Positions 28,489-35,995 of a DNA stretch of 64,000 nucleotides are shown in pieces (the stretch's first letter is position 1; the number at the start of each line of letters is the position of its first letter). The notes beneath the pieces are model-generated. The model was not told the DNA's origin. It saw nothing but the letters and a program-made list of their open reading frames with translations, and did no database searches. A program made the translations under genes and the position numbers. This stretch comes from an uncultured Pelagibacteraceae bacterium (GTDB taxonomy: Bacteria > Pseudomonadota > Alphaproteobacteria > Pelagibacterales > Pelagibacteraceae): positions 62,001 through 126,000 of the forward strand of contig CACPOD010000001.1 in the NCBI GenBank assembly GCA_902635515.1, read 5' to 3'.

Positions 28489-29436
28489 TTTTACTTTGTT
28501 CAATGCGTTATTTTTAAATAAATTTGCCTCTTTTATATACCTCCTTATCATTTGTGTTGATTTATGACCAGTCATAGCCATTATGCTGCGTTCATCAGCA
28601 CCAGACTCGGCAGCGACTGTTGCAAAACCTGATCTTAAACTGTGACCAGCAAAATTCTTATTTTCGATTCCAGCTATGCTCAAATATTTTTTCATTAATA
28701 AAACTACAGATTGATCAGTTAGTCTTTTGTCAGTTAGTGATAAACCTTTCGAAAATCTTCTAAAAATAGGTCCAGATTTAATTTGAGAAATTTCTAACCA
28801 CTTTTGTAAGTTTTTAACAGGACAGTAACTTTCACTATTAAAATAGGGGAGTCCTTTAATCATTCCTTCTCCAAATTGATCAGTTTTTGATTTTTTAACA
28901 GTGATTTTTAGACCTTCAGGAACAAATTCAAGATTCTCATGATCAATTGATATAAGTTCAGTTCTTCTAAAACCACCCCCAAAACCAATTAAGATTATTG
29001 ACTTGTCTCTTAATTTTTTAATTTCTTCAATGTTTTGATGATTTATTGCATTAATTATTAATTTTAAATGATTGATTAATATAGGTTTTTTTCCTATTTG
29101 AATACTACCTTTAACTCTTCTTATGCCCATTAAATTTTCTACTATGATTGGGTGTTTGGTATCTAAATAAAGCCCTTTTAATTTATGAACCATGCTAATT
29201 GATACAAGTCTTCTTCTTAAAGTGCTTATTTTTGAATTTTTAGATAGATGAGTTATGTACAAAGAAACAATTTTTGGTTCTGATGGTAAAGATTTAAAAC
29301 CGTGTTTTGAGCAAAAAGCTTCAAAATCTTTAAAATCTGATTTATATGCTCTTAAAGTATTGCTTGCTTTAGAACTTTTGAGGTTATTTATAGTTGCCTC
29401 ATGTAATGATTTTAAGTCTGTTGTTAGCTCACTCAT
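28483..29436 (-). CDS. Tyrosine recombinase (phage integrase family), isolated
   Basis: A 317-residue site-specific recombinase with both domains: N-terminal SAM-like core-binding region (ASNTLRAYKSDFKDFEAFCSK) and C-terminal catalytic domain. All catalytic residues are visible: Arg in GGFRRTELISI, Lys in VKKSKTDQ, His and Arg in GHSLRSGFATVAA, His in MTGHKS, and Tyr in MIRRYIKEA. It does not look like XerC or XerD. No phage structural, excisionase or replication genes are nearby. It may be a remnant or resident of an integrated element. The start has two in-frame options near 29436. Confidence 0.9.
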   Translation of the reverse strand: MSELTTDLKSLHEATINNLKSSKASNTLRAYKSDFKDFEAFCSKHGFKSLPSEPKIVSLYITHLSKNSKISTLRRRLVSISMVHKLKGLYLDTKHPIIVENLMGIRRVKGSIQIGKKPILINHLKLIINAINHQNIEEIKKLRDKSIILIGFGGGFRRTELISIDHENLEFVPEGLKITVKKSKTDQFGEGMIKGLPYFNSESYCPVKNLQKWLEISQIKSGPIFRRFSKGLSLTDKRLTDQSVVLLMKKYLSIAGIENKNFAGHSLRSGFATVAAESGADERSIMAMTGHKSTQMIRRYIKEANLFKNNALNKVKL

Positions 29437-29571
29437 ATTATTACTATTGATAACAATTAATTATCGTTACTAATATATCAAGTGTTTTATAATGTCAAAT
29501 AAAATAATTTATTAATTTAAAGGACAATTAATGGCATTGTGAGATCAATATGTATAAAATATTATTTAAAG

Positions 29572-29742
29572 ATGGGCATAGACGGAGTAATCGAACCTAT
29601 ATATTTCTTAATAACATCTATTGGTTTTGCAATATTGAGTTTTATTAATTATAGAAAATCTGGAAAAACACTAGAAACTATTTATCTTTCAATTTTAACT
29701 GTTTTCTTTATTATCTGCTTCATTATTTTAAATTTTTATTGA
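29572..29742 (+). CDS. Small two-span membrane protein of unknown function
   Basis: A 56-residue frame from ATG 29572 (an in-frame GTG at 29539 would add 11 residues). It has two hydrophobic stretches, about residues 8-26 and 35-55, separated by a short basic loop NYRKSGK. I do not recognise a family. Its stop codon overlaps the ATG of the alkyltransferase gene (TGATG), which suggests translational coupling. It lies divergent from the recombinase. Confidence 0.55.
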   Translation: MGIDGVIEPIYFLITSIGFAILSFINYRKSGKTLETIYLSILTVFFIICFIILNFY

Positions 29743-30011
29743 TGAAAGGTACTAAATTTCAATTAAAAGTCTGGAATTATCTTAAAACTATACCAAAAGG
29801 TACTGTTAAAACCTATAAACAGATAGCAATAGCTATAAAAAGCCCTAAATCAGCGCGTGCTGTAGCTAATGCATGTGGAAAAAACCCTTACGCCCCCAAA
29901 ATACCATGTCATAGAGTAATTCGGTCCGATGGAGGTCTTGGTGGGTACTCAGGGAGAGGTGGAATTAAGACAAAGCTGCGTTTATTGAGATCTGAAAAAG
30001 TTGATATTTAG
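29742..30011 (+). CDS. MGMT-type methylated-DNA cysteine methyltransferase domain protein
   Basis: The product of about 89 residues consists only of the C-terminal DNA-binding/catalytic domain of O6-alkylguanine-DNA alkyltransferases: FQLKVWNYLKTIPKGTVKTY-like helix-turn-helix region, ARAVANACGKNP with the arginine finger, and the active-site PCHRVI followed by GGLGGYSGRGG. The acceptor cysteine is present, so it differs from the alkyltransferase-like proteins that lack it. ATG 29742 is chosen over the upstream TTG because it directly overlaps the preceding stop codon. Confidence 0.9.
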   Translation: MKGTKFQLKVWNYLKTIPKGTVKTYKQIAIAIKSPKSARAVANACGKNPYAPKIPCHRVIRSDGGLGGYSGRGGIKTKLRLLRSEKVDI

Positions 30012-30546
30012 TGGCTTTTTTGGGCTATTTTATGGTCAAAAACACAAGTAAAATCAATGTTTTTTCAATATTTAAGCGTATTTTAGCATGAATAGTGTTA
30101 TTCACCCTTCAGTTGTACTATATATCGAGATATAACAAAATAAAGTACCTCTATGGCCGTTTAAAACACATATTCAGTAAATGCATTGCTCTACTTTTCA
30201 ATGATAACAAGGCTTATTTTAGCGTCTAATTTCATAGAATTTTTTATGAATTTTTGTTCCCCTACTCACATTGTTTAATAAGAATTTTGAATTTTGTGTA
30301 TAATTAGCTTAAAAAACTATTGGTATTAAACATTTTTAAGCATAGTGATTTATTTTCTCTTTCAAGCTTACCATTTTTGCCTTAGTTTATTTAAAAGAGT
30401 ATCTATAATTTCTAATTTTCTTGTATAAACACAATGATTTATTTCGCTTCTTATTTATTAATATAATTAATTTATGTAATAATTACAATGTTTTAAATGC
30501 ATATATTAAAGTATTAAATTATATATTAGTAAATATTTATTTACTA
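30012..30546. other. 535-bp gene-free region between convergent genes
   Basis: This is the only gene-free stretch longer than 300 bp. No open frame above 60 residues, tRNA, terminator with a GC-rich stem, or familiar repeat was seen. GC is close to 29 percent in the left half and falls to about 10-20 percent at the right end by manual count. Small inverted repeats occur: GAATA-GTGT-TATTC (30090-30103) and TATATC-GA-GATATA (30121-30134). Both neighbours point into it, so it contains no obvious promoter need. Confidence 0.7.
30121..30134. repeat. Inverted repeat TATATC-GA-GATATA
   Basis: A perfect 6-bp inverted repeat with 2-bp spacer, flanked outside by TTGT (30113-30116) and ACAA (30135-30138), which are also complementary but offset by four bases. 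It resembles the two-arm layout of tyrosine recombinase core sites in shape only. In AT-rich DNA such repeats arise easily. Confidence 0.35.
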
Positions 30547-31398
30547 TTAGTTAGAACGAGTAAGCAGATATTCTCTTCTAGAAATATATAAACCACTGAG
30601 AACAATAATAAACAAACCTAAATAAGTCCAATTGTCGGGTAACTCATGAAAGAAATAGTAGCTAATCAGTATGTTAGTAATGATCTCTGTATAGCCCAAA
30701 GGAGCTAATTTAGAGGCATCAGCGTATTTAAGTGATAAAATGAGGAACAGATGTGCTACAGAGGCTATAAGGCCGATTAAAGCCATTAAAATCCACTGAT
30801 TTGACGTAGGATTAACCCAAACTGAAGGCATAAATAGGCTAATTATTATGGTTCCTATTAAACCCGATAGTAAAAGGGTTAAAAGAGGATTATCAGAGGT
30901 ACTGAGCTTCCTCGTGATAATAAGATAAAAACCATAGCAAATTCCATTACCTAAAGCAGCCATGGTAGCCAAGTTAAGCTCAATAAAACCAGGTCTGATT
31001 ACAATTAAAGTTCCAATAAAACCTAATGATACAGCAGTCCACCTCTTCACCCCTACTTTTTCGTTTAAAAAAAATGGAGATAAAGCTGTAACACATATTG
31101 GAGCTACAAATGCTAAAGTTAGAGCTTTCGGAAGTGAGATTTCTGAAATAGCGTAAAAAAATAGGTAGGTTGAAAAAACAAAAATCAATCCTCTAATTAA
31201 TTGTAAAGTTGGTTTTTTTGTCCATACAAGTGTGTGTCTGTAAAAAATCAACATAAGAGACAATGTAAAAATCACAGTAAAAAAATATCTGGCCCATGTA
31301 ATTTGAAGAACATCCATTGAAGAACTTAAATACTTAGCAAAAGCATCCATGACTGGCACAATCATCCAAGCAGTAGCATTTAAAATTATAGCCTTCAT
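30547..31398 (-). CDS. EamA/DMT family transporter
   Basis: A 283-residue membrane protein with about ten helices arranged as two EamA repeats: QITWARYFFTVIFTL and LIRGLIFVFSTYLFFYAISEISLPKALTLAF-type residues in the first, GNGICYGFYLIITRKLS and PLGYTEIITNILISYYFFHE in the second. It belongs to the drug/metabolite transporter superfamily close to the S-adenosylmethionine/RhaT-like group, but the substrate cannot be told. It is separated by 16 bp from the upstream AEC transporter gene. Confidence 0.88.
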   Translation of the reverse strand: MKAIILNATAWMIVPVMDAFAKYLSSSMDVLQITWARYFFTVIFTLSLMLIFYRHTLVWTKKPTLQLIRGLIFVFSTYLFFYAISEISLPKALTLAFVAPICVTALSPFFLNEKVGVKRWTAVSLGFIGTLIVIRPGFIELNLATMAALGNGICYGFYLIITRKLSTSDNPLLTLLLSGLIGTIIISLFMPSVWVNPTSNQWILMALIGLIASVAHLFLILSLKYADASKLAPLGYTEIITNILISYYFFHELPDNWTYLGLFIIVLSGLYISRREYLLTRSN

Positions 31399-31414
31399 GA
31401 AAGAAGGATATCTC

Positions 31415-32314
31415 TTAATAGAAGTATTTTAAAGCAAAGAATAACGTAATTGGGATAGTAAATAATGACATGATTGTAGATACTACAATTGTACTAGAAA
31501 TATTATCTACAATTTCTTTAGGAGAGTACATGTGGGCAACCAAATAACATAAAATTGCACTTGGCATACACGATTGTATCAATAATACACCCGCTGGTAT
31601 TCCGGATAAATTAAAAAATTTTATAACAGCAAATCCAATAATTGGCCCAAGTATTACTCTTCCAAAAGATGTTATTAATGCATCTTTGAAAGAAAATACT
31701 TTCATTTGAGTAAGAGCTACTCCAAGAGACATTAAGATCATAACAATCATACCGTAGGCTAAAAGCATTACAGTATTTAATACAAATTGAGGAAACGGTA
31801 TTTCAAAATATAAAAAAATAACTGTTATTAAAATTGCATAAAAAGATGGACTTTTTAATATAATTTTAAAATCAAAAGAGCGTTTTGCTAAGAATATGTT
31901 AAGTGTAAAATGCAGTAAAACAATTAGAGATGAAATTGCTGCAGCTATCCCCATTCCTAATTCGCCATAAGCAAATAAACATATAGGTATACCCATATTT
32001 CCAGTATTTGGTAAAATAAAAGTAGGTAATTCTCGAATATAATCTTTTTTCATAAGTATAAGAAAAATTAATCCAACAACACCAAATAGACTTAATAGAA
32101 TTATTGAATAACCAAAATACTCTTTGAACACGTCATAAGTAACACCACCTGCTGTGATAGCAAAAATAACGAGAGCTGGTGTTCCAAAATTACCAGCATA
32201 TGTTGTTATAAATGATGTATCAAAATCTGGATTTTTTTTACCCAAATGATATCCAAGTCCTACTATTAGGAATACTGGAAATAAAACTTCAAAAAGCTTT
32301 AAATATATTTCCAT
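31415..32314 (-). CDS. AEC family transporter (auxin efflux carrier type)
   Basis: A 299-residue protein with about ten membrane helices. The motifs TYAGNFGTPALVIFAIT and LPNTGNMGIPICLFAYGELG, each with the N-x-G-x-x-x-x-P discontinuous-helix element, and the C-terminal SCMPSAILCYLVAHMY are typical of the AEC (PIN-like) family, which moves organic acids or related anions. The substrate is unknown. It overlaps the start of the upstream hom gene by a single base and so is likely coexpressed with it. Confidence 0.9.
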   Translation of the reverse strand: MEIYLKLFEVLFPVFLIVGLGYHLGKKNPDFDTSFITTYAGNFGTPALVIFAITAGGVTYDVFKEYFGYSIILLSLFGVVGLIFLILMKKDYIRELPTFILPNTGNMGIPICLFAYGELGMGIAAAISSLIVLLHFTLNIFLAKRSFDFKIILKSPSFYAILITVIFLYFEIPFPQFVLNTVMLLAYGMIVMILMSLGVALTQMKVFSFKDALITSFGRVILGPIIGFAVIKFFNLSGIPAGVLLIQSCMPSAILCYLVAHMYSPKEIVDNISSTIVVSTIMSLFTIPITLFFALKYFY

Positions 32315-33606
32315 TAACCAAGCAATCTAATTAATGTTGGTGTTTTTAAAATATTTTTATTTTTTTTGAAAATAGACAAACAATTATGAATATTAATATC
32401 AGTTGTTTTATGAGTAATAATAACAATTGTTGCTTTTTTATTTTTTTTATCAGGTGTCTGTATTAGCCTTTTAACTGAAATTTTATATTTAGCTAATCGA
32501 TTAGTTATTTCAGATAATACACCAGGCTTATCTTTTACTTCGAACCTTAAATATAATGAATTTACATAATTATTTACATTATATGGTTTTAAAGATTTAA
32601 GCTTAGAAACACTAACACCAAAAGGTTTTTTTATATTTCCACGCAAAATTGATAATAAATCAGAAAGTAATGATGAAGAAGTAGGACCTGGTCCAGCTCC
32701 CTCACCTTGTAAAACACTTTCTCCAACGGGTTTACCTTGAAGAATAACTGCATTCATTACACCGTTCACATTACCAATATAAGATTTTTTACTAACTAAA
32801 CATGGATGGACGGTTTCAAAAAGATGATTATTCTTTAATTCTGAAATACCTAGTAGTTTTATTCTTAAATCTAATTGATTTGCAATTTTAATATCTTTTA
32901 ATTCAATTTTTTCTATTCCTTCCATTAAACATTTATGTTTAGAAATTTTACTATTAAAGGCTAATGCAGACAAAATTCTTACTTTGGCAAATGCATCAAA
33001 ACCATTTAAATCTAATTTTGGATTACCAGGTTCGGCATAACCAAGTATCTGTGCTTTTTTTAAAACATCTGCAAAATTTTCATCTGAATTTTCCATTTCG
33101 GATAGTATGTAATTTGAAGTACCGTTCAAAATTCCATAAACTTTTGATATTTTGTTTGTTGCCAATCCTTCTTTGATAGATCTTAATATTGGAATACCAC
33201 CAGCAACTGATGCTTCAAATTCCAAATTAACTTTATTTTTTTCTGCAAGTTTTGCTAACTCATTGCCATGTTTTGAGATTAAAGCTTTATTAGGTGTAAT
33301 AACATGGATTTTACTTTTTAAAGCAGTTACGACAACTTTTTTAGAAATACCATCTGATAAACCTATGGCTTCAAATAATATATCAATATTATTCTTCTTA
33401 AAAATTTCTAAAGGGTTTTTGTAAAATATTTTTTTATTAACTTTAAATTTTCGTTTTTTATTAATACTTCTTGCAGAAACAGCCACCACATTAATTTTCT
33501 TACCTGTTTTAAGCTCTATATCTTTTTTTTTTGTATTTAGTTCATTTAGCAAATAATTGCCAACCTGACCAAGTCCTACTACTGCAATATTAATTAATTT
33601 ACTCAT
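32314..33606 (-). CDS. hom: Homoserine dehydrogenase
   Basis: Homoserine dehydrogenase reduces aspartate semialdehyde to homoserine, feeding threonine and methionine synthesis. The 430-residue protein has the Rossmann NAD(P) motif VVGLGQVGNYLL, ITPNKALISKHG, the catalytic region FEASVAGGIPILR...GILNGTSNYILSEM, and GNPKLDLNGFDAFAKVRIL with the catalytic lysine. A C-terminal ACT domain (about residues 350-430, starting YLRFEVKDKPGVLSEIT) suggests allosteric feedback. It overlaps the small lipoprotein gene by 4 bp. Homoserine made here could supply MetY about 2.4 kb away. Confidence 0.96.
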   Translation of the reverse strand: MSKLINIAVVGLGQVGNYLLNELNTKKKDIELKTGKKINVVAVSARSINKKRKFKVNKKIFYKNPLEIFKKNNIDILFEAIGLSDGISKKVVVTALKSKIHVITPNKALISKHGNELAKLAEKNKVNLEFEASVAGGIPILRSIKEGLATNKISKVYGILNGTSNYILSEMENSDENFADVLKKAQILGYAEPGNPKLDLNGFDAFAKVRILSALAFNSKISKHKCLMEGIEKIELKDIKIANQLDLRIKLLGISELKNNHLFETVHPCLVSKKSYIGNVNGVMNAVILQGKPVGESVLQGEGAGPGPTSSSLLSDLLSILRGNIKKPFGVSVSKLKSLKPYNVNNYVNSLYLRFEVKDKPGVLSEITNRLAKYKISVKRLIQTPDKKNKKATIVIITHKTTDINIHNCLSIFKKNKNILKTPTLIRLLG

Positions 33607-33830
33607 TTGCTTATATCTGGATATTTACTTTTTTTTGTATAGTCATCTATATAAATCTCGTATTCCTCTAATGTCATTGATGTTATATCGTCTGACTTTT
33701 TTAATATCTCATTTAATTTTTTTTGATTAGTTTTACTTTCGATAGAATTTTCTGTCCAATATTGAGAATCTTTGTTTAATGAACAATTTGCTAATATTAA
33801 AGAAGAACAAATTATTATAAATTTTCTCAT
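33603..33830 (-). CDS. Small lipoprotein of unknown function
   Basis: The 75-residue product has a short signal peptide with lipobox LANC (Cys16), so it should be lipid-anchored; the mature part is about 60 residues, polar and charged (Asn, Lys, Asp, Glu), with one likely helix (QKKLNEILKKSDD). I do not recognise the family. It overlaps argC upstream and hom downstream by 4 bp each, so it is translationally coupled into an amino-acid operon. That position argues that it is a real gene. Confidence 0.7.
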   Translation of the reverse strand: MRKFIIICSSLILANCSLNKDSQYWTENSIESKTNQKKLNEILKKSDDITSMTLEEYEIYIDDYTKKSKYPDISK

Positions 33831-34849
33831 TTTAATCCAGTCGTTTCAGAAAAATTAAATTTATTATTCAAATTTTGTACAGCTTGACCTGCTCCACCCT
33901 TAATCAAATTATCAATAGCAGATAAAATGATTATTTTATTGCTGTATTTAGATTTGCACACCGAAATATAACAATTGTTAGTATTTATTACGTCATTGGT
34001 GCTTAACAATGTGCCAGACTTTAATATTTTTACAAAAATTTCATTTTTATAAAAACTAATTAATGTTTTTAATACTTTTGTTTGTGAAATATTATTTTCT
34101 AAATCAACATATATAGTACTCAGAATACCTCTAAACATTGGTGATAAGTGAGGAGTAAAACTAAATTGAAATTTTTTCTTAGTAAATTTTCTTAACACTT
34201 GATCTATTTCAGAATTGTGACGATGAAAACCAACACCATATGCGCTTAAAGACTCATATAGATTTTTATCTTTATATTTTTTGTGAACTCCTCTACCAGC
34301 ACCTGAATATCCAGATTTTGAATCAATTATAATATTATTAAATTTAATTAAATTTTTCTTAAATAAAGGAAATAGAGGAAGCAATATTGATGTTGGATAA
34401 CATCCTGGACATGAAATAATATTATATTTTTTAATCTCTTTTCTATTAATTTCAGGAAGTAAATAAATACTTTTTTTTATTAAATTAGTTGCTCGATGTT
34501 TTTGTTTATACCACTTTAAATAATCAGAAGCTTTTTCTAATCTAAAATCTGCAGCAAGATCTATTAGAGTATGATTTTTGCTTAAATGTTTGGATATATC
34601 CTGTGCCTCCCCGTTTGGAAGTGCTGTAAAAATAACATGAACATCTTTTAATAATTTTTTATTAAATTTTAAAATTTTTGGTAATTTATATTTAGATAAA
34701 GATTTATCGTAAAATTTGACGTGTTTACCCACAGAAGAGTTTCCACAAAGGTATTTAATATTAATATATTTGTGTTTAACTAATAATTTAATTAATTGAA
34801 CACCAATATATCCAGTTGATCCAGCAACTAACGCGTTAAGCTTAGGCAT
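33827..34849 (-). CDS. argC: N-acetyl-gamma-glutamyl-phosphate reductase
   Basis: ArgC is the third enzyme of arginine synthesis, reducing N-acetylglutamyl phosphate to the semialdehyde. The 340-residue protein has the nucleotide motif VAGSTGYIGVQLIKLL, FTALPNGEAQDI, the active-site cysteine in ISCPGCYPTSILLPL, and SGYSGAGRGVHKKY. The order rplM-rpsI-argC is common in alphaproteobacteria. It lies 33 bp after rpsI and overlaps the small lipoprotein gene by 4 bp. Confidence 0.96.
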   Translation of the reverse strand: MPKLNALVAGSTGYIGVQLIKLLVKHKYINIKYLCGNSSVGKHVKFYDKSLSKYKLPKILKFNKKLLKDVHVIFTALPNGEAQDISKHLSKNHTLIDLAADFRLEKASDYLKWYKQKHRATNLIKKSIYLLPEINRKEIKKYNIISCPGCYPTSILLPLFPLFKKNLIKFNNIIIDSKSGYSGAGRGVHKKYKDKNLYESLSAYGVGFHRHNSEIDQVLRKFTKKKFQFSFTPHLSPMFRGILSTIYVDLENNISQTKVLKTLISFYKNEIFVKILKSGTLLSTNDVINTNNCYISVCKSKYSNKIIILSAIDNLIKGGAGQAVQNLNNKFNFSETTGLK

Positions 34850-34882
34850 TTTTCATTATAACAGTTAAAAATTAAAAAAAAA

Positions 34883-35320
34883 TTATCTTTTAGAGAATTG
34901 GAAGCTTCTTCTAGCTTTTCTTCTACCAGGTTTTTTTCTTTCAACTGCTCTTGAGTCTCTGGTAGTAAGTTTCTCAGTTTTTAAGGTGGCTTTTAGATTT
35001 TCATCAAATAATACTAAAGCTTTTGAAATACCGTGAACCATAGCCCCTGCTTGGCCTGTAGGTCCTCCTCCTTTTACACTGCATCTTACATCATAATCAG
35101 TAGCCTGATTAATAATCTCAAAAGGTCTTGTAATTTGCATTTTATGAGTTTCGTCAGCAAAATAATCACTAAATAATTTACCATTTACATAAATTTTGCC
35201 AGAACCTTTTTTTAACCAAACTTTTGCTATTGATGTTTTTCTTCTACCAGTAGCGTATTTACTATCTTTAAAATCTAATTTTAATTTTGGAGATTTTGAT
35301 GCTGATTGAGTATTTTCCAT
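34883..35320 (-). CDS. rpsI: 30S ribosomal protein S9
   Basis: S9 sits at the head of the small subunit and its C-terminal tail contacts P-site tRNA. The 145-residue protein contains YATGRRKTSIAKVWLKKGSGKIYVNG in part, GGGPTGQAGAMVHGISKAL, and the basic C-terminus ending RRSFQFSKR, equivalent to the QFSKR tail of other bacteria. A short Lys/Ser-rich N-terminal extension of about 20 residues is present, as in other alphaproteobacteria. It begins 1 bp after rplM. Confidence 0.98.
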   Translation of the reverse strand: MENTQSASKSPKLKLDFKDSKYATGRRKTSIAKVWLKKGSGKIYVNGKLFSDYFADETHKMQITRPFEIINQATDYDVRCSVKGGGPTGQAGAMVHGISKALVLFDENLKATLKTEKLTTRDSRAVERKKPGRRKARRSFQFSKR

Positions 35321-35321
35321 C

Positions 35322-35780
35322 TTAGTTTCTAGCTATATTTTTTCTGTTTAATTTATCTAACTCTATTACAGTAGGATTTTGTGCTGAATGAGGATGTTCA
35401 TTTCCTGGATAAATTTTTAATTTTGTTAATTGTTTTCTCCCCAATACTCCACCTGGTAACATTCTTTTAACCGCCATTTTTAAAGTTTCTCCAGGTTTTT
35501 TTTCATGAAGTTTCTCAGGTGTTGTAACTTTAATTCCACCTGGATGACCAGTGTGTCTGTAATACTTTTTATCTTGAAATTTTTTTCCAGTAAATTTTGC
35601 TTGTTCAATATTTTTAACAACAACAAAGTCACCATCATCCATATGAGGTGTATATGTAGTTTTGTTCTTGCCTCTTATGATATTGGAAACAACAGTTGCT
35701 AATCTTCCAACTACTGCATTCTTCGCGTCTATTTCATACCAAGATGAATTTAATTGGTCTTTTTTAGTGAATTTTGTCAT
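35322..35780 (-). CDS. rplM: 50S ribosomal protein L13
   Basis: L13 is an early-assembling large-subunit protein. The 152-residue product shows SWYEIDAKNAVVGRLATVVSNIIRGK, PHMDDGDFVVVKN, KKYYRHTGHPGGIK, and MLPGGVLGRKQLTKLKIYPG, a full-length match. It heads the rplM-rpsI-argC operon, divergent from the metY riboswitch region. Confidence 0.98.
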   Translation of the reverse strand: MTKFTKKDQLNSSWYEIDAKNAVVGRLATVVSNIIRGKNKTTYTPHMDDGDFVVVKNIEQAKFTGKKFQDKKYYRHTGHPGGIKVTTPEKLHEKKPGETLKMAVKRMLPGGVLGRKQLTKLKIYPGNEHPHSAQNPTVIELDKLNRKNIARN

Positions 35781-35861
35781 TGTGCGAGGATTAATACTAT
35801 TAATAATTACAAAGTCAATTTTATATTTAGCTTGAAATATGTAGCTAATATGCTAGAAATC

Positions 35862-35907
35862 AGTTGCCGATTTGATCCTATTGCGGGCTTATAACTGCTA
35901 AAAAGGA
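35862..35907 (+). promoter_or_regulatory. SAM-II riboswitch aptamer upstream of metY
   Basis: The region matches the SAM-II pattern: a short stem GCC/GGC (35866-35868 with 35886-35888), a loop with GATTTGATCCTATTGC, and the conserved 3' strand GCTAAAAAGGA (35897-35907). The loop TCCT (35876-35879) can pair with AGGA (35904-35907), forming the class-defining pseudoknot with a compensating base compared with the metX aptamer as I recall it. It lies 24 bp before the SAM-V aptamer. Exact outer boundaries are approximate. Confidence 0.82.
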
Positions 35908-35930
35908 AATTTCATAAAATTAATAAAATC

Positions 35931-35995
35931 GGTAGGCATTTGAACTGTATTGTGCGCCTAACATAATGTTGAAGCACTAAAAAAGGAGTAAAATG
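35931..35995 (+). promoter_or_regulatory. SAM-V riboswitch overlapping the metY ribosome binding site
   Basis: TAGGC (35933-35937) pairs with GCCTA (35956-35960), GTGC (35952-35955) pairs with GCAC (35974-35977), and the conserved strand CACTAAAAAAGGAGT follows. Loop ACT (35944-35946) can pair with AGT (35987-35989), tying up the Shine-Dalgarno GGAG (35985-35988) that lies 4 bp before the metY ATG. This is the described SAM-V architecture, in which ligand binding hides the ribosome binding site, so high S-adenosylmethionine should lower metY translation. Confidence 0.85.

Noticed and set aside
28483..30011. Prophage or integrative element
   Set aside because: Apart from the recombinase there are no phage, replication or transfer genes and no tRNA attachment duplicate.
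30113..30138. dif-like XerC/XerD recombination site
   Set aside because: Apart from an arm-spacer-arm shape it does not match the dif consensus arms, so only an inverted repeat is reported.
35908..35930. Possible intrinsic terminator between SAM-II and SAM-V aptamers (GAAATTTC)
   Set aside because: The stem is too short and AT-only and lacks a following T tract, so it is not called as a terminator.
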